Shown here in pieces: positions 8,640 through 16,566 of a stretch of DNA of 64,000 nt. The DNA comes from Marixanthotalea marina (GTDB lineage Bacteria; Bacteroidota; Bacteroidia; Flavobacteriales; Flavobacteriaceae). Position numbers and translations under genes: made by a program. The stretch is from the NCBI GenBank assembly GCA_018883545.1, contig JAHLEH010000012.1:20429-84428 (forward strand). The letters are read 5' to 3'. How positions within the stretch are numbered: position 1 is the first letter of the stretch; the number at the start of each line of letters is the position of its first letter. The notes below the pieces were generated by a model. That model did no database searches. It saw only the letters and a program-made list of their open reading frames with translations, and had not been told where the DNA came from.

Positions 8640-8781
8640 CTTCTCATTTGCGTTTTTATTATGAAGTTAGATTTAGGGCTTCTATATCAACAACATAATG
8701 CAAATATTAATTAATTAATCCATTGAACTAAAAAGTATGTTATTTAGTACATGTCAAAAGTAAAAATATATTTGAATCGAA

Positions 8782-8866
8782 ACGATAAAAAACATTTAAA
8801 ATCGATGAAATACATATTTTTTTAACATTTAAAGTCATAAAATACTTTTTAATCGACGAAATGCAT
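8782..8866 (+). repeat. Degenerate TGAAATRCA direct repeats
   Basis: Related 12-mers occur at 8782 (ACGATAAAAAAC), 8802 (TCGATGAAATAC), 8834 (GTCATAAAATAC) and 8853 (TCGACGAAATGC). The copy at 8802 matches the copy at 51921 upstream of gldJ over ATCGATGAAAT-CAT with one difference. Spacing (20, 32, 19 bp) is less regular than in the gldJ region. It is possibly a regulator binding array; the target gene is unclear. Confidence 0.4.
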
Positions 8867-8911
8867 ACTGTAGTCATTTATGATCCTAAAAACCCTTGCT
8901 AGAAAACAATA

Positions 8912-8941
8912 AAAAAACACCCCTTTGCAGGGGTGTTTTTC
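8912..8941. terminator. Bidirectional intrinsic terminator in gene-free region
   Basis: AAAACACCCCT (8914-8924) pairs perfectly over 11 bp with AGGGGTGTTTT (8929-8939) around TTGC. An A run on the left and a T run on the right allow termination on either strand. No annotated gene ends next to it. Confidence 0.75.
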
Positions 8942-9166
8942 TCTAACTAACTAACCAAAAATAAGATTTGCATTAAAAGTTTAAAGTAACCACTCCTTAA
9001 ACTTTATAAATATGAATGCAATTTTACAATAACAATCATTGTGCCAAACATGATTCCTTGAAAATTATTTTATTTGTATTTAAAACAAAATCTATAAAAA
9101 TTAAATACAGGTTGGATAATAACATATATTTATTAGATATTTGCTTCACTAAATTTAGGCACTAAT

Positions 9167-9868
9167 ATGAAAAGATTATCTCTATTTATTTTAATTTCAA
9201 TAATAGTTTCCTGTGGCAAAGAAACGCATGATCTAACTGTAAAAGGAACTGTTAAAAATTTAAAAAAAGGCACTTTATATCTTAAAAAGCAGCAAGACAC
9301 TACAATTGTAACTGTAGATTCCATAGCTTTAAATGGAGACCCAATATTTGAGTTACATAGCAAAATAGAGACTCCAGAAGTGTTCTACCTATATTTAAAG
9401 GAAAGTGATGGTGACAATAGCAGAATAGAATTTTTTGCTGATAAAGGTGTTACAGAAATAAACACTACTCTTAAAAACTTCTTTGCCGATGCCAAAATAA
9501 TAGGTTCTGAGCAACAAAAACTTTGGGATGACTATAAAAAAGCAATGGCTAAATTCAACGAAAAAAATCTAGAATTAATAAAAGAAAACTTAGAGATACA
9601 ACAGTCTGGCGACACTTCTCAAATTGGTAGAATTCAAAAAGAATATGATAACAACCTAAAAAGACGTTACCTTTTTACTGTTAATTTTGCCATAAACAAT
9701 AAGGATAGCGAGCTTTCTCCATATTTAGCTTTATCTGAAATATACAATGCCCAGATTAACTTATTGGATACTATTAACAAGTCTTTAACCCCAAAAGTAA
9801 AAGCATCAAAATACGGAAAAGAACTTCAGCAGTTTATTGATGACATTAAATCTGAAGAAAATCAATAA
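9167..9868 (+). CDS. DUF4369 domain lipoprotein
   Basis: 233 residues. A lipoprotein signal ends at Cys16 (FILISIIVSCGK), predicting attachment to a membrane on the periplasmic side. Residues 20-125 match the DUF4369 pattern (FTVKGTVKNLKKGTLYLKK-like start, paired beta strands, then IEFFADKG), which in Bacteroidota usually precedes a thioredoxin-like domain. Here the thioredoxin domain is absent and the remainder is a charged helical tail rich in Lys and Glu. Function is unknown. It lies 57 bp upstream of the PBP gene on the same strand and may be co-transcribed with it. A near-consensus -7 box (GATATTTG) sits about 25 bp before the ATG. Confidence 0.8.
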   Translation: MKRLSLFILISIIVSCGKETHDLTVKGTVKNLKKGTLYLKKQQDTTIVTVDSIALNGDPIFELHSKIETPEVFYLYLKESDGDNSRIEFFADKGVTEINTTLKNFFADAKIIGSEQQKLWDDYKKAMAKFNEKNLELIKENLEIQQSGDTSQIGRIQKEYDNNLKRRYLFTVNFAINNKDSELSPYLALSEIYNAQINLLDTINKSLTPKVKASKYGKELQQFIDDIKSEENQ

Positions 9869-9925
9869 ATCTTTGTTTCGGGCATCTTTTTTTGGTGTTC
9901 ATTCGTAAATAGTATTATACAACAT

Positions 9926-12244
9926 ATGCTTACGAATAGAATAGTAAAAAATAAGTGGTTTAATTTATCCCTCAAAATTGCCCTGAGTTTTTTTGCTATT
10001 CTATTTATTTTTTACGGAAGTATTTATTTTGGATTTTGGGGAGAAATTCCATCAAAGAATTCTTTAGAATCCTTAAAGCAAAGCCAAGCTACCGAAATCT
10101 TGGATGCCAACAACCAGCTTATTGGAAAATTTTACATTTACGATAGGCAATCCATTAAATATGAAAATTTTCCCAAGCATTTAATCGATGCCCTCATTGC
10201 AACCGAAGATGTTAGGTTTTACGATCATGATGGCGTTGATAATAAAAGCTTACTGCGTGTAGTTTTTAAAAGTATCTTATTGTCCGATGATGCCTCTGGT
10301 GGTGGTAGCACGATTACACTGCAACTGGCCAAAAATTTATTTGGAAGAAAAGATTATGGTTTTTTAAGTATCGTTATTAATAAAATAAAAGAAAGTATTG
10401 TTGCTACCCGTATTGAAAAAGTATATAATAAAGAAGACATTTTAACCCTATACCTCAACACGGTTCCATTTCCAGACAATACCTATGGTATTGAAAGCGC
10501 TTCCTTAAAATTTTTCAATGTTCACACCAAAGATTTGAGCATTTCTCAAGCCGCAACACTTATTGGTAGTTTAAAAGCAAATAGTTATTACAATCCTAGA
10601 CTTCACCCTGAACATGCCCTAACAAGAAGAAACGTAGTCCTTAACCAAATGGAAAAGTATGGCTATATAGATACTGAAAGTGCTTTAAAGGAAAAGGAAA
10701 AACCAATCAATTTAGATTATCAATTTTTTGCGCCCAATCAAGGTTTAGCACCTTATTTTAGAGCTGAAATAAAACGGCAACTAGACACCATCCTTCAAAA
10801 TGAAAAATTTAGAAAACCTAATGGCGAGGCTTACGATTTATACAACGACGGACTTAAAGTTTACACCACTTTAGATAATACGCTACAGCAATATGCAGAA
10901 AAAGCCATGCAACAGCACATGGCAAAACTTCAAAACCAATTTGAAAAAGCCTATGGACAGAATGCCCCTTGGCTTAAAAGCAAAAGTGAATACAAAAAAG
11001 CCCTGGCTCGTTTAGATAGTTATAAAAAACTAAAACAGGAAAAACTATCAGAAAAAGAAATTGAAAAGCAATTAAACGAAAAACATAGTATTGAACTATT
11101 TAGCTGGGATAGTACAGAAATAAAACAACTTTCCACGTTAGATAGTTTAGAATACTATATGAAGTTTTTAAATGCTGGCATGGTTTCCTTAGACCCTATT
11201 TCTGGTAATGTTCGGGCTTATATAGGTGGTATTGATTATCGCTTTTTTCAATACGACCATGTGTCTCAAAGTAAAAGGCAAGTAGGCTCTACCTTTAAAC
11301 CCATCGTTTACACTACTGCCATAGAAAATGGTATGAAACCTTGCGAATATTTCCCCGTAAAAGCTATTACATACACGGATGTTGATGATTGGACACCTAC
11401 TAATGCCAGTAGCCATGAGGAAGAAGATGAAGATATCAATTATTCACTTGAGTATGCATTAAGTAATTCCATAAATACCATAGCGGTAAAGGTTTTGTAT
11501 GAAGCTGGCATTCCTAATGTTATAGATATGGCCAAAGCCATGGGTATTAAAAGTACTATTGAATCGGTTCCTTCAATCGCTTTAGGGTCTTCAAACTTAA
11601 GTGTTTTAGAACTAGCTAAAGCATATACATCATTTGTTAATGAAAGTGTAGCATCAACTCCTATTTTCATCACTAAAATCGAAGATAAAGAAGGTCGTGT
11701 TATTGCTTCTTATGAAGATTTGAATCCGAAAAATAAATCTGAAAAAGCATTTAGCGATACCACAAGGCAAGTTATGCTTGAGTTTATGAAAGCCACTGTA
11801 AATAGTGGAACCGCTCAAAGACTTCGCTCTCAATACCAATTTAAAAATGATATTGCTGGTAAAACTGGCACAACTCAAGATAACAAAGATGGCTGGTTTG
11901 TAGCGATTATGCCCAAATTAGTCACCGTAACATGGGTTGGAAACGACAATCAACAAATAGGTTTTAGCAATACAACTATTGGACAAGGAGCTAATTCTGC
12001 TTTGCCTATATTCGCCAATTATTTACAGCAAATCAACAAAGATCCAAAATTCAAAAAACTTGCTTTTTCATCATTTGAAACACCTTCTGAAGACGTTTTG
12101 GAATCCTTAAATTGTGAACCCTCCAGAAAAGACACATTTTTTGAACGCTTATTCAGAGATAATAGAGAGGAAAAGGAATTCAATGAAGACAAAGACAAAC
12201 GAGGTGGCTTTTTCTCTATCTTTAGACGAAAAAAGGACAAATAA
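9926..12244 (+). CDS. Class A penicillin-binding protein (PBP1A-type transglycosylase/transpeptidase)
   Basis: 772 residues, with an N-terminal membrane anchor at about 14-38. The glycosyltransferase domain shows Glu94 in ATEDVRFYDHDGVD, GGGSTITLQLAKNLF (125-139) and the RIEKVYNKEDILTLYLNTV motif. The transpeptidase domain shows the SxxK motif at Ser455-Lys458 (VGSTFKP), SxN at 515-517 and KTG at 646-648. It polymerises and cross-links peptidoglycan at the outer face of the inner membrane. An insertion of charged, helical sequence (about 340-400) lies between the two domains. The C-terminus ends in a basic tail (FFSIFRRKKDK). The start is the first ATG in frame. It follows the DUF4369 lipoprotein gene by 57 bp. 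Confidence 0.93.
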   Translation: MLTNRIVKNKWFNLSLKIALSFFAILFIFYGSIYFGFWGEIPSKNSLESLKQSQATEILDANNQLIGKFYIYDRQSIKYENFPKHLIDALIATEDVRFYDHDGVDNKSLLRVVFKSILLSDDASGGGSTITLQLAKNLFGRKDYGFLSIVINKIKESIVATRIEKVYNKEDILTLYLNTVPFPDNTYGIESASLKFFNVHTKDLSISQAATLIGSLKANSYYNPRLHPEHALTRRNVVLNQMEKYGYIDTESALKEKEKPINLDYQFFAPNQGLAPYFRAEIKRQLDTILQNEKFRKPNGEAYDLYNDGLKVYTTLDNTLQQYAEKAMQQHMAKLQNQFEKAYGQNAPWLKSKSEYKKALARLDSYKKLKQEKLSEKEIEKQLNEKHSIELFSWDSTEIKQLSTLDSLEYYMKFLNAGMVSLDPISGNVRAYIGGIDYRFFQYDHVSQSKRQVGSTFKPIVYTTAIENGMKPCEYFPVKAITYTDVDDWTPTNASSHEEEDEDINYSLEYALSNSINTIAVKVLYEAGIPNVIDMAKAMGIKSTIESVPSIALGSSNLSVLELAKAYTSFVNESVASTPIFITKIEDKEGRVIASYEDLNPKNKSEKAFSDTTRQVMLEFMKATVNSGTAQRLRSQYQFKNDIAGKTGTTQDNKDGWFVAIMPKLVTVTWVGNDNQQIGFSNTTIGQGANSALPIFANYLQQINKDPKFKKLAFSSFETPSEDVLESLNCEPSRKDTFFERLFRDNREEKEFNEDKDKRGGFFSIFRRKKDK

Positions 12245-12273
12245 AAACCTCAACCATTTTACATGATTGAGGT
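12242..12273 (-). terminator. Terminator of tRNA-Thr(TGT)
   Basis: ACCTCAA pairs with TTGAGGT. On the minus strand the stem is followed by five U. It lies 10 bp past the tRNA 3' end and overlaps the last codons of the convergent PBP gene, for which it could also serve weakly. Confidence 0.6.
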
Positions 12274-12282
12274 ATATTCTTG

Positions 12283-12356
12283 AGCCGATAGAGGGGCTCG
12301 AACCCACGACCTGCTGATTACAAATCAGCTGCTCTAGCCAACTGAGCTATATCGGC
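12283..12356 (-). tRNA. tRNA-Thr (anticodon TGT)
   Basis: A 74-nt cloverleaf on the minus strand: acceptor GCCGATA/TATCGGC, D arm AGCTCAGTTGG, anticodon loop with TGT between the CTGAT/ATCAG arms, and T arm GGGTTCGAGCC. CCA is not encoded. It is nearly identical to the tRNA-Thr(TGT) at 30304-30377 and is monocistronic, with its own promoter and terminator. Confidence 0.96.
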
Positions 12357-12371
12357 AAAATTTTGATTCGG

Positions 12372-12402
12372 CAAATATAATTCTTAGCAACAAATTTGCA
12401 AA
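12372..12402 (-). promoter_or_regulatory. Promoter of tRNA-Thr(TGT)
   Basis: On the minus strand a TTTG (-33) is followed after 19 bp by TATATTTG (-7), matching the Bacteroidota housekeeping consensus. The -7 box ends 15 bp before the tRNA 5' end. Confidence 0.7.
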
Positions 12403-12419
12403 TCAGAATCAAAAAATTT

Positions 12420-12689
12420 TTAACCTAAAGCATTAATCTTTTCTATCAATGCTCTTCCTTTAGTTTCAAGCTCTTCTGAAATGGCCTTAAAATGTGACTT
12501 TTTATTCACTACGTTCTTGTCGTTAACCTTTGCTATCAACTCATCAAAAACGTCTATTGCTTCATCTATAATCGCTTCGCTTTTTTTGGTGTCTTTATCT
12601 GGGTTAGCAAATTCCCAAACATAAACTGCTTCTATAATATCGCCTAAAACGTAATTAATATCCTTTTTTAGGTTTCTAACATTTGCCAT
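12420..12689 (-). CDS. Conserved small hypothetical protein
   Basis: 89 residues, acidic, almost entirely helical by composition (many Ala, Glu, Lys, Ile), without signal peptide or membrane segment. The opening MANVRNLKKDINYVLGDIIE is of a kind I associate with a small conserved flavobacterial protein of unknown function. No motif suggests a role. It is a single gene, upstream of and in the same direction as tRNA-Thr, whose promoter lies between them. The ORF quality (normal composition, ATG, TAA) supports a real gene. Confidence 0.65.
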   Translation of the reverse strand: MANVRNLKKDINYVLGDIIEAVYVWEFANPDKDTKKSEAIIDEAIDVFDELIAKVNDKNVVNKKSHFKAISEELETKGRALIEKINALG

Positions 12690-12797
12690 AATAACTTAAA
12701 TTTATTTTGGTGTAAAATTACATTAATCCTAAATAACATTTGTTATTTTTAATTCAAATATTAGCAGAATGTGAAATTAATTTTTACTTTTACACTA

Positions 12798-12908
12798 ATG
12801 AATGCAATAAAGATGTCATATAAGCAAAATTGTACCCGTTTATCACAACAGTGGAATGCGGCCACTTTTGTCATGGTTAAAACCAAAACCTATATGCATC
12901 TTGAATAA
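12798..12908 (+). CDS. Small ORF (36 aa) in its own transcription unit
   Basis: The ORF begins MNAIKMSYKQN and ends TKTYMHLE, with one Cys and no membrane segment. A promoter-like pair, TTAG (12761) - 20 bp - TACTTTTA (12785-12792), puts the transcript start almost on the first ATG, so the internal ATG at 12813 (31 residues) is the better start. A very strong terminator follows at 12942-12976. Whether the transcript acts as a peptide gene or as a roughly 180-nt small RNA cannot be decided from sequence. I do not recognise the peptide. Confidence 0.35.
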   Translation: MNAIKMSYKQNCTRLSQQWNAATFVMVKTKTYMHLE

Positions 12909-12941
12909 TTTAAGTTAACAATAAATCAACTATAAACTTGT

Positions 12942-12976
12942 AAAGGTGCTTTTTTAAAAAAGCACCTTTTTTTTTT
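12942..12976 (+). terminator. Strong intrinsic terminator of the small 12.8-kb unit
   Basis: AAAGGTGCTTTTTT pairs with AAAAAAGCACCTTT with no unpaired centre beyond the hairpin turn, then a run of ten T. It closes the transcript carrying the 36-residue ORF. Confidence 0.85.
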
Positions 12977-13008
12977 GAATCAATATTAATTTTTTAAAAC
13001 TCAAAATC

Positions 13009-13125
13009 ATGAAAACGTTAAAATCCACAAAACAAGAAGTCCAAACCTTAATTTCAATTTGTTTAAATGCCATGTTTGCCATTTATTATAATTACAGATT
13101 TTCACCCCTATTGTTGTACCCCTAA
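13009..13125 (+). CDS. Small ORF (38 aa) upstream of hypothetical gene
   Basis: The ORF starts MKTLKSTKQEVQTLISI, has a hydrophobic centre (LISICLNAMFAIYY) and ends YRFSPLLLYP. It stops 11 bp before the 124-residue gene at 13137. Both starts have the same upstream bases (AAAATCATG). It may be a leader peptide or small membrane peptide co-transcribed with the larger gene. No homologue is recognised and the coding evidence is positional only. Confidence 0.35.
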   Translation: MKTLKSTKQEVQTLISICLNAMFAIYYNYRFSPLLLYP

Positions 13126-13136
13126 AATTTAAAATC

Positions 13137-13511
13137 ATGCACACTATAAATCACATAAACAGCACTTTTAAAGTAACAAAAAACGTAAGTAACACAAATG
13201 GCTTCTTACTGCCCAATTTTCTTTATGAAAAAATTAAAGAAACGGCATACGAGCCTGTTAAGAAATTTTATTTGCAAGAAAATGTTCCTGACTTTTCCGA
13301 TTATAAATTTAAAATGCATAAAAATGCATTTTTAAATGATAAACTTACCATTCAGGCACAGTTGGTAAAACACGATGATAATGGCTATTGGGTTAATATT
13401 TTTATCACCAAATCTAAAAACCGATTAAACCACCAAGAAACCATTGGAAGCGCATTGTTTAAGTTCCCTATGTTAAAGGAAGCGTTTCGCGAGAGCAAAA
13501 CAGCTTGTTAA
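13137..13511 (+). CDS. Hypothetical protein, possibly hot-dog-like fold
   Basis: 124 residues, cytoplasmic. The pattern of an N-terminal helix-rich part (FLLPNFLYEKIKETAYEPV) followed by long strands (LTIQAQLVKHDDNGYWVNIFITK, then IGSALFKFPM) is reminiscent of small thioesterase/hot-dog proteins, but no catalytic motif is evident and the resemblance is weak. It may form a small operon with the 38-residue ORF just upstream. It ends 7 bp before an intrinsic terminator. Codon usage resembles neighbouring genes, so a functional gene is likely even though I do not recognise it. Confidence 0.55.
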   Translation: MHTINHINSTFKVTKNVSNTNGFLLPNFLYEKIKETAYEPVKKFYLQENVPDFSDYKFKMHKNAFLNDKLTIQAQLVKHDDNGYWVNIFITKSKNRLNHQETIGSALFKFPMLKEAFRESKTAC

Positions 13512-13518
13512 ATAAAAT

Positions 13519-13549
13519 TCCCAGGTGTTACTACTTGGGATTTTTTTTT
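13519..13549 (+). terminator. Intrinsic terminator after the 124-aa gene
   Basis: TCCCAGGT pairs with ACTTGGGA (one G-U pair) around a short loop, followed by nine T. The next gene, queD, converges from the right and ends 6 bp beyond. Confidence 0.8.
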
Positions 13550-13555
13550 GATTTT

Positions 13556-13966
13556 TTATTTACCTGAATAAGTTACAAAGTTACGAGGTGTTTCAAAAAG
13601 CGTGATTTCCAATTCTAAATGAGGTGGCAGATTCGGTTTTATTTTATTGTAAATAACCACAGCTATGTTTTCAGCTGTTGGATTTAAATCTTTAAACTCC
13701 GGTACTTCAATATTTAAATTTTTATGGTCGAAAGGTTCTTCAACTTCGTTGTAGATGATGTCTTTTAAAATTTTAATATCTATAACATAGCCCGTTTCTT
13801 TATCAATGTCACCAGTAACACTCACTATTAGTTCGTAATTATGCCCATGAAAATTGGGATTGCTGCATTTACCAAAAACAGCTTCGTTTTTTTCGTCGCT
13901 CCAATCTTTTCTATAAAGTCGGTGCGCCGCATTAAAATGAGCCTTTCTACTAACGGTTACTTTCAT
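13556..13966 (-). CDS. queD: 6-carboxytetrahydropterin synthase, QueD/PTPS family
   Basis: 136 residues, the normal length. Zn2+ ligands His15 (FNAAHRL), His40 and His42 (NFHGHNY) and the catalytic Cys34 (FGKCSNPN) are all present, as is the LNPTAENIA segment that binds the pterin. QueD makes 6-carboxy-5,6,7,8-tetrahydropterin from dihydroneopterin triphosphate, the first committed step towards queuosine and other 7-deazapurines. No queC, queE or queF lies nearby. The start codon overlaps the stop of idi by 4 bp, so the two genes are translationally coupled in one operon, although their pathways are unrelated. Confidence 0.92.
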   Translation of the reverse strand: MKVTVSRKAHFNAAHRLYRKDWSDEKNEAVFGKCSNPNFHGHNYELIVSVTGDIDKETGYVIDIKILKDIIYNEVEEPFDHKNLNIEVPEFKDLNPTAENIAVVIYNKIKPNLPPHLELEITLFETPRNFVTYSGK

Positions 13967-14490
13967 TTTTCAGTGATGTTTATGTGCTGATAAAACTTTT
14001 CAAAAATAATTTTAAACCACTCTGTATATAAATTTGGGAGTTCGGAAATATCTGCTTTAACAGCTTCTAAAGACATCCATTTCCAGCTAGCAACTTCTTC
14101 TGGATTGATATCAGGCTCTTCATTGTAGTAGCCAATCAATATATGGTCAAATTCATGCTCGGTCAGTCCATTATCAAAAGGTGCTTTGTAGATAAACGAA
14201 ATAGATTCCTGTAAATCGGTTGTAAAACCCATTTCTTCCTGCAATCTTCTTTTTCCCGCCTCAATATTGCTTTCTCCTTCACGTTGGTGACTACAGCAAG
14301 TGTTAGTCCAAAGCAAAGGCGAATGGTATTTATGGGCAGCCCTTTGTTGTATCATGAGCTCATTGTTTTCATTAAAAACAAACACCGAAAATGCCCTGTG
14401 CAACAAGGCCTTTTCATGGGCTTCCATTTTTGGCATAAGCCCTATTTGTTCATCTTTTTCGTTTACTAGTATAACTTGTTCTTCTTGCAT
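13963..14490 (-). CDS. idi: Isopentenyl-diphosphate delta-isomerase, type I
   Basis: 175 residues of the Nudix-fold type I enzyme. The catalytic Cys66 lies in LWTNTCCSHQREGES, and the second catalytic pair, Glu111 and Glu113, in LTEHEFDHILIG. The Nudix box region IEAGKRRLQEEMGF follows the Cys motif. The enzyme interconverts isopentenyl and dimethylallyl diphosphate in the cytoplasm, feeding quinone, carotenoid and undecaprenyl synthesis. It is the first gene of a two-gene operon with queD (4-bp overlap) and is divergent from prfC. Confidence 0.93.
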   Translation of the reverse strand: MQEEQVILVNEKDEQIGLMPKMEAHEKALLHRAFSVFVFNENNELMIQQRAAHKYHSPLLWTNTCCSHQREGESNIEAGKRRLQEEMGFTTDLQESISFIYKAPFDNGLTEHEFDHILIGYYNEEPDINPEEVASWKWMSLEAVKADISELPNLYTEWFKIIFEKFYQHINITEK

Positions 14491-14578
14491 AGTCTAACAA
14501 AAATACCAAGTAAAATATTATTCCTGCCATTCTTAACAAGAATTTCTAAAATTCAAAATCAAAATCGCAATTAAAAAT

Positions 14579-14586
14579 TATCTTTG
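14579..14586 (+). promoter_or_regulatory. -7 box (TATCTTTG) of prfC
   Basis: An exact TAnnTTTG match 15 bp before the ATG at 14602, in the same spacing as at the DEAD-box helicase gene. It overlaps an in-frame TTG at 14584 and so excludes that codon as the start. Confidence 0.6.
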
Positions 14587-14601
14587 CAACCCATTTTAGC
14601 A

Positions 14602-16194
14602 ATGATTATGAGTTTTTTAAAGGAAATACAACGCAGACGTACATTTGGCATTATTTCACACCCCGATGCTGGTAAGACCACTCTTACCGAAAAATTACTA
14701 CTTTTTGGTGGTGCCATACAAGAAGCCGGAGCTGTAAAAAGCAACAAAATTAAAAAAGGAGCAACTAGTGACTTTATGGAAATTGAGCGCCAACGTGGTA
14801 TTTCTGTGGCTACTTCGGTTTTGGCATTTGAGTATGATGGTATAAAAATAAATATTCTGGATACACCCGGACACAAAGATTTTGCTGAAGATACTTTTAG
14901 AACCTTAACTGCCGTTGATAGTGTTATTGTTGTGATTGATGTTGCCAAAGGTGTTGAGGAACAAACGGAGAAATTGGTTGAAGTTTGTCGCATGCGAAAC
15001 ATCCCAATGATTGTTTTTATAAACAAATTGGACAGAGAGGGAAAAGACGCGTTTGATTTATTGGATGAAGTGGAACAAAAATTAGGTTTGCATGTCACCC
15101 CTTTGAGTTTTCCCATTGGTATGGGTTATGATTTTAAGGGCATTTATAATATTTGGGAAAAGAACATCAATCTATTTAGTGGTGACAGCAGAAAAAATAT
15201 TGAGGAAACCATTGAGATTTCCGATTTGCAATCCCCTCAATTGGAAAAATTAATTGGAGATAAATCGGCCGACACCCTTCGCGATGAAATTGAACTTGTT
15301 GAGGGTATTTATCCTGCATTTGATAAAGACGCCTATTTAAATAGTGAATTGCAACCTGTATTTTTTGGTTCAGCTTTAAATAATTTTGGTGTAAGGGAAT
15401 TATTGGACTGTTTTGTTGAAATTGCGCCAAAACCAAGACCAAAACAAAGCGAGGAACGTTTGGTAAAACCTGATGAAGATAAATTCTCTGGGTTTGTATT
15501 TAAAATTCATGCCAATATGGATCCTAACCATAGAGACCGTTTGGCCTTTATTAAAATTGTTTCTGGAACTTTTGAAAGAAATAAACCTTACTTGCATGTT
15601 AGACATGGCAAAAAATTAAAATTCTCTAGTCCCAACGCTTTTTTTGCTGAGAAAAAAGAAATTGTAGACATATCCTATCCTGGTGATATTGTGGGACTTC
15701 ACGATACCGGAAACTTTAAAATAGGTGACACTTTAACAGAAGGTGAAGAAATTCATTACAAAGGCATTCCTAGCTTTTCACCTGAACATTTTAGGTATAT
15801 CAATAACGCCGACCCTTTAAAATCAAAACAACTTTATAAAGGTATTGACCAGTTAATGGATGAAGGTGTGGCACAACTATTTACTTTAGAGCTAAACGGT
15901 AGAAAAGTAATAGGAACCGTGGGTGCCTTGCAATATGAAGTAATTCAATACCGTTTAGAACATGAATATGGCGCTAAATGTAGTTATGAACCTCTAAACG
16001 TTTACAAAGCCTGTTGGGTAGACCCAAAAGGTTCTAATAAGGAAGAATACAACGAATTTGTAAGGGTTAAACAGCGTTATTTGGCCAAAGACAAACAAAA
16101 TCAATTAGTGTTTTTAGCAGATTCACATTTTTCCTTAGAGATGACCCAACAAAAATATCCAAGTATAAAATTCCATTTTACCTCTGAATTCTAA
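14602..16194 (+). CDS. prfC: Peptide chain release factor 3
   Basis: 530 residues from the ATG at 14602; a second ATG two codons later (MSFLKEIQRRR) is equally possible. This translational GTPase shows G1 SHPDAGKTT (19-27), G3 DTPGHKDF, G4 NKLD, and the switch-I sequence DFMEIERQRGISV characteristic of RF3. RF3 releases RF1 or RF2 from the ribosome after termination. The length matches the family. It is transcribed alone from its own -7 box; the small 4Fe-4S gene follows after 77 bp. Confidence 0.96.
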   Translation: MIMSFLKEIQRRRTFGIISHPDAGKTTLTEKLLLFGGAIQEAGAVKSNKIKKGATSDFMEIERQRGISVATSVLAFEYDGIKINILDTPGHKDFAEDTFRTLTAVDSVIVVIDVAKGVEEQTEKLVEVCRMRNIPMIVFINKLDREGKDAFDLLDEVEQKLGLHVTPLSFPIGMGYDFKGIYNIWEKNINLFSGDSRKNIEETIEISDLQSPQLEKLIGDKSADTLRDEIELVEGIYPAFDKDAYLNSELQPVFFGSALNNFGVRELLDCFVEIAPKPRPKQSEERLVKPDEDKFSGFVFKIHANMDPNHRDRLAFIKIVSGTFERNKPYLHVRHGKKLKFSSPNAFFAEKKEIVDISYPGDIVGLHDTGNFKIGDTLTEGEEIHYKGIPSFSPEHFRYINNADPLKSKQLYKGIDQLMDEGVAQLFTLELNGRKVIGTVGALQYEVIQYRLEHEYGAKCSYEPLNVYKACWVDPKGSNKEEYNEFVRVKQRYLAKDKQNQLVFLADSHFSLEMTQQKYPSIKFHFTSEF

Positions 16195-16271
16195 CCAAAC
16201 AACGATTATATTTCATTAACACACTAACATTAAAGAACTTAGATATAAGTTTAACCCCAAATTGAACTACC

Positions 16272-16505
16272 ATGAAAAATAATGAAGACAAAGAATTCAG
16301 TAATAGTGAGATTACTGTAACGTTCGATCCTAGTACTTGTACACAATCAGGAATTTGTGCCAAAGAATTATCAGATGTGTTTAGTTTTTCTATTATTCCT
16401 TGGATAAATTTAGATAATACCGAAACCGAAAAAATAATAAACCAAATAAATAGGTGTCCTTCTGGAGCGTTAAAATTTAAAAGGAACCTTACAAAAGCTA
16501 GCTAA
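16272..16505 (+). CDS. Divergent 4Fe-4S mono-cluster protein, YjdI-like
   Basis: 77 residues. The pattern Cys23-x5-Cys29 (STCTQSGICAK) and Cys62 in RCPSGALKF is that of the Fer4_19 (YjdI) family, which carries a single, unusual iron-sulfur site; no fourth cysteine is present, as in other members. It is presumably cytosolic, with unknown electron-transfer or sensing function. Charged first residues and a clean ATG support the start. A strong bidirectional terminator lies just downstream, shared with the convergent DUF3467 gene. Confidence 0.83.
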   Translation: MKNNEDKEFSNSEITVTFDPSTCTQSGICAKELSDVFSFSIIPWINLDNTETEKIINQINRCPSGALKFKRNLTKAS

Positions 16506-16530
16506 ATTCAACTAAAAATGTGTTTAAAAA

Positions 16531-16566
16531 AATCCCTTTGAAATTAATTTCAAAGGGATTTTTATT
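16531..16566. terminator. Bidirectional terminator between YjdI-like and DUF3467 genes
   Basis: AATCCCTTTGAAATT pairs with AATTTCAAAGGGATT, a perfect inverted repeat with T tract on the right and A tract on the left. It serves two convergent genes. Confidence 0.85.

Larger units (their letters stand above)
8640..9166. other. Gene-poor stretch with motif repeats and a possible minus-strand small RNA
   Basis: Together with the leader of the dipeptidase gene this is about 600 bp without a credible ORF. It holds a minus-strand -7 match (CAAAAGTA on plus, 8756-8763, read TACTTTTG), which with the terminator at 8609-8639 would define a small RNA of roughly 140 nt. It also holds the degenerate TGAAATRCA repeats at 8782-8866, a second strong hairpin terminator at 8912-8941, and AT-rich sequence without recognisable structure up to the lipoprotein gene at 9167. 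The RNA is inference from promoter plus terminator only. Confidence 0.3.
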
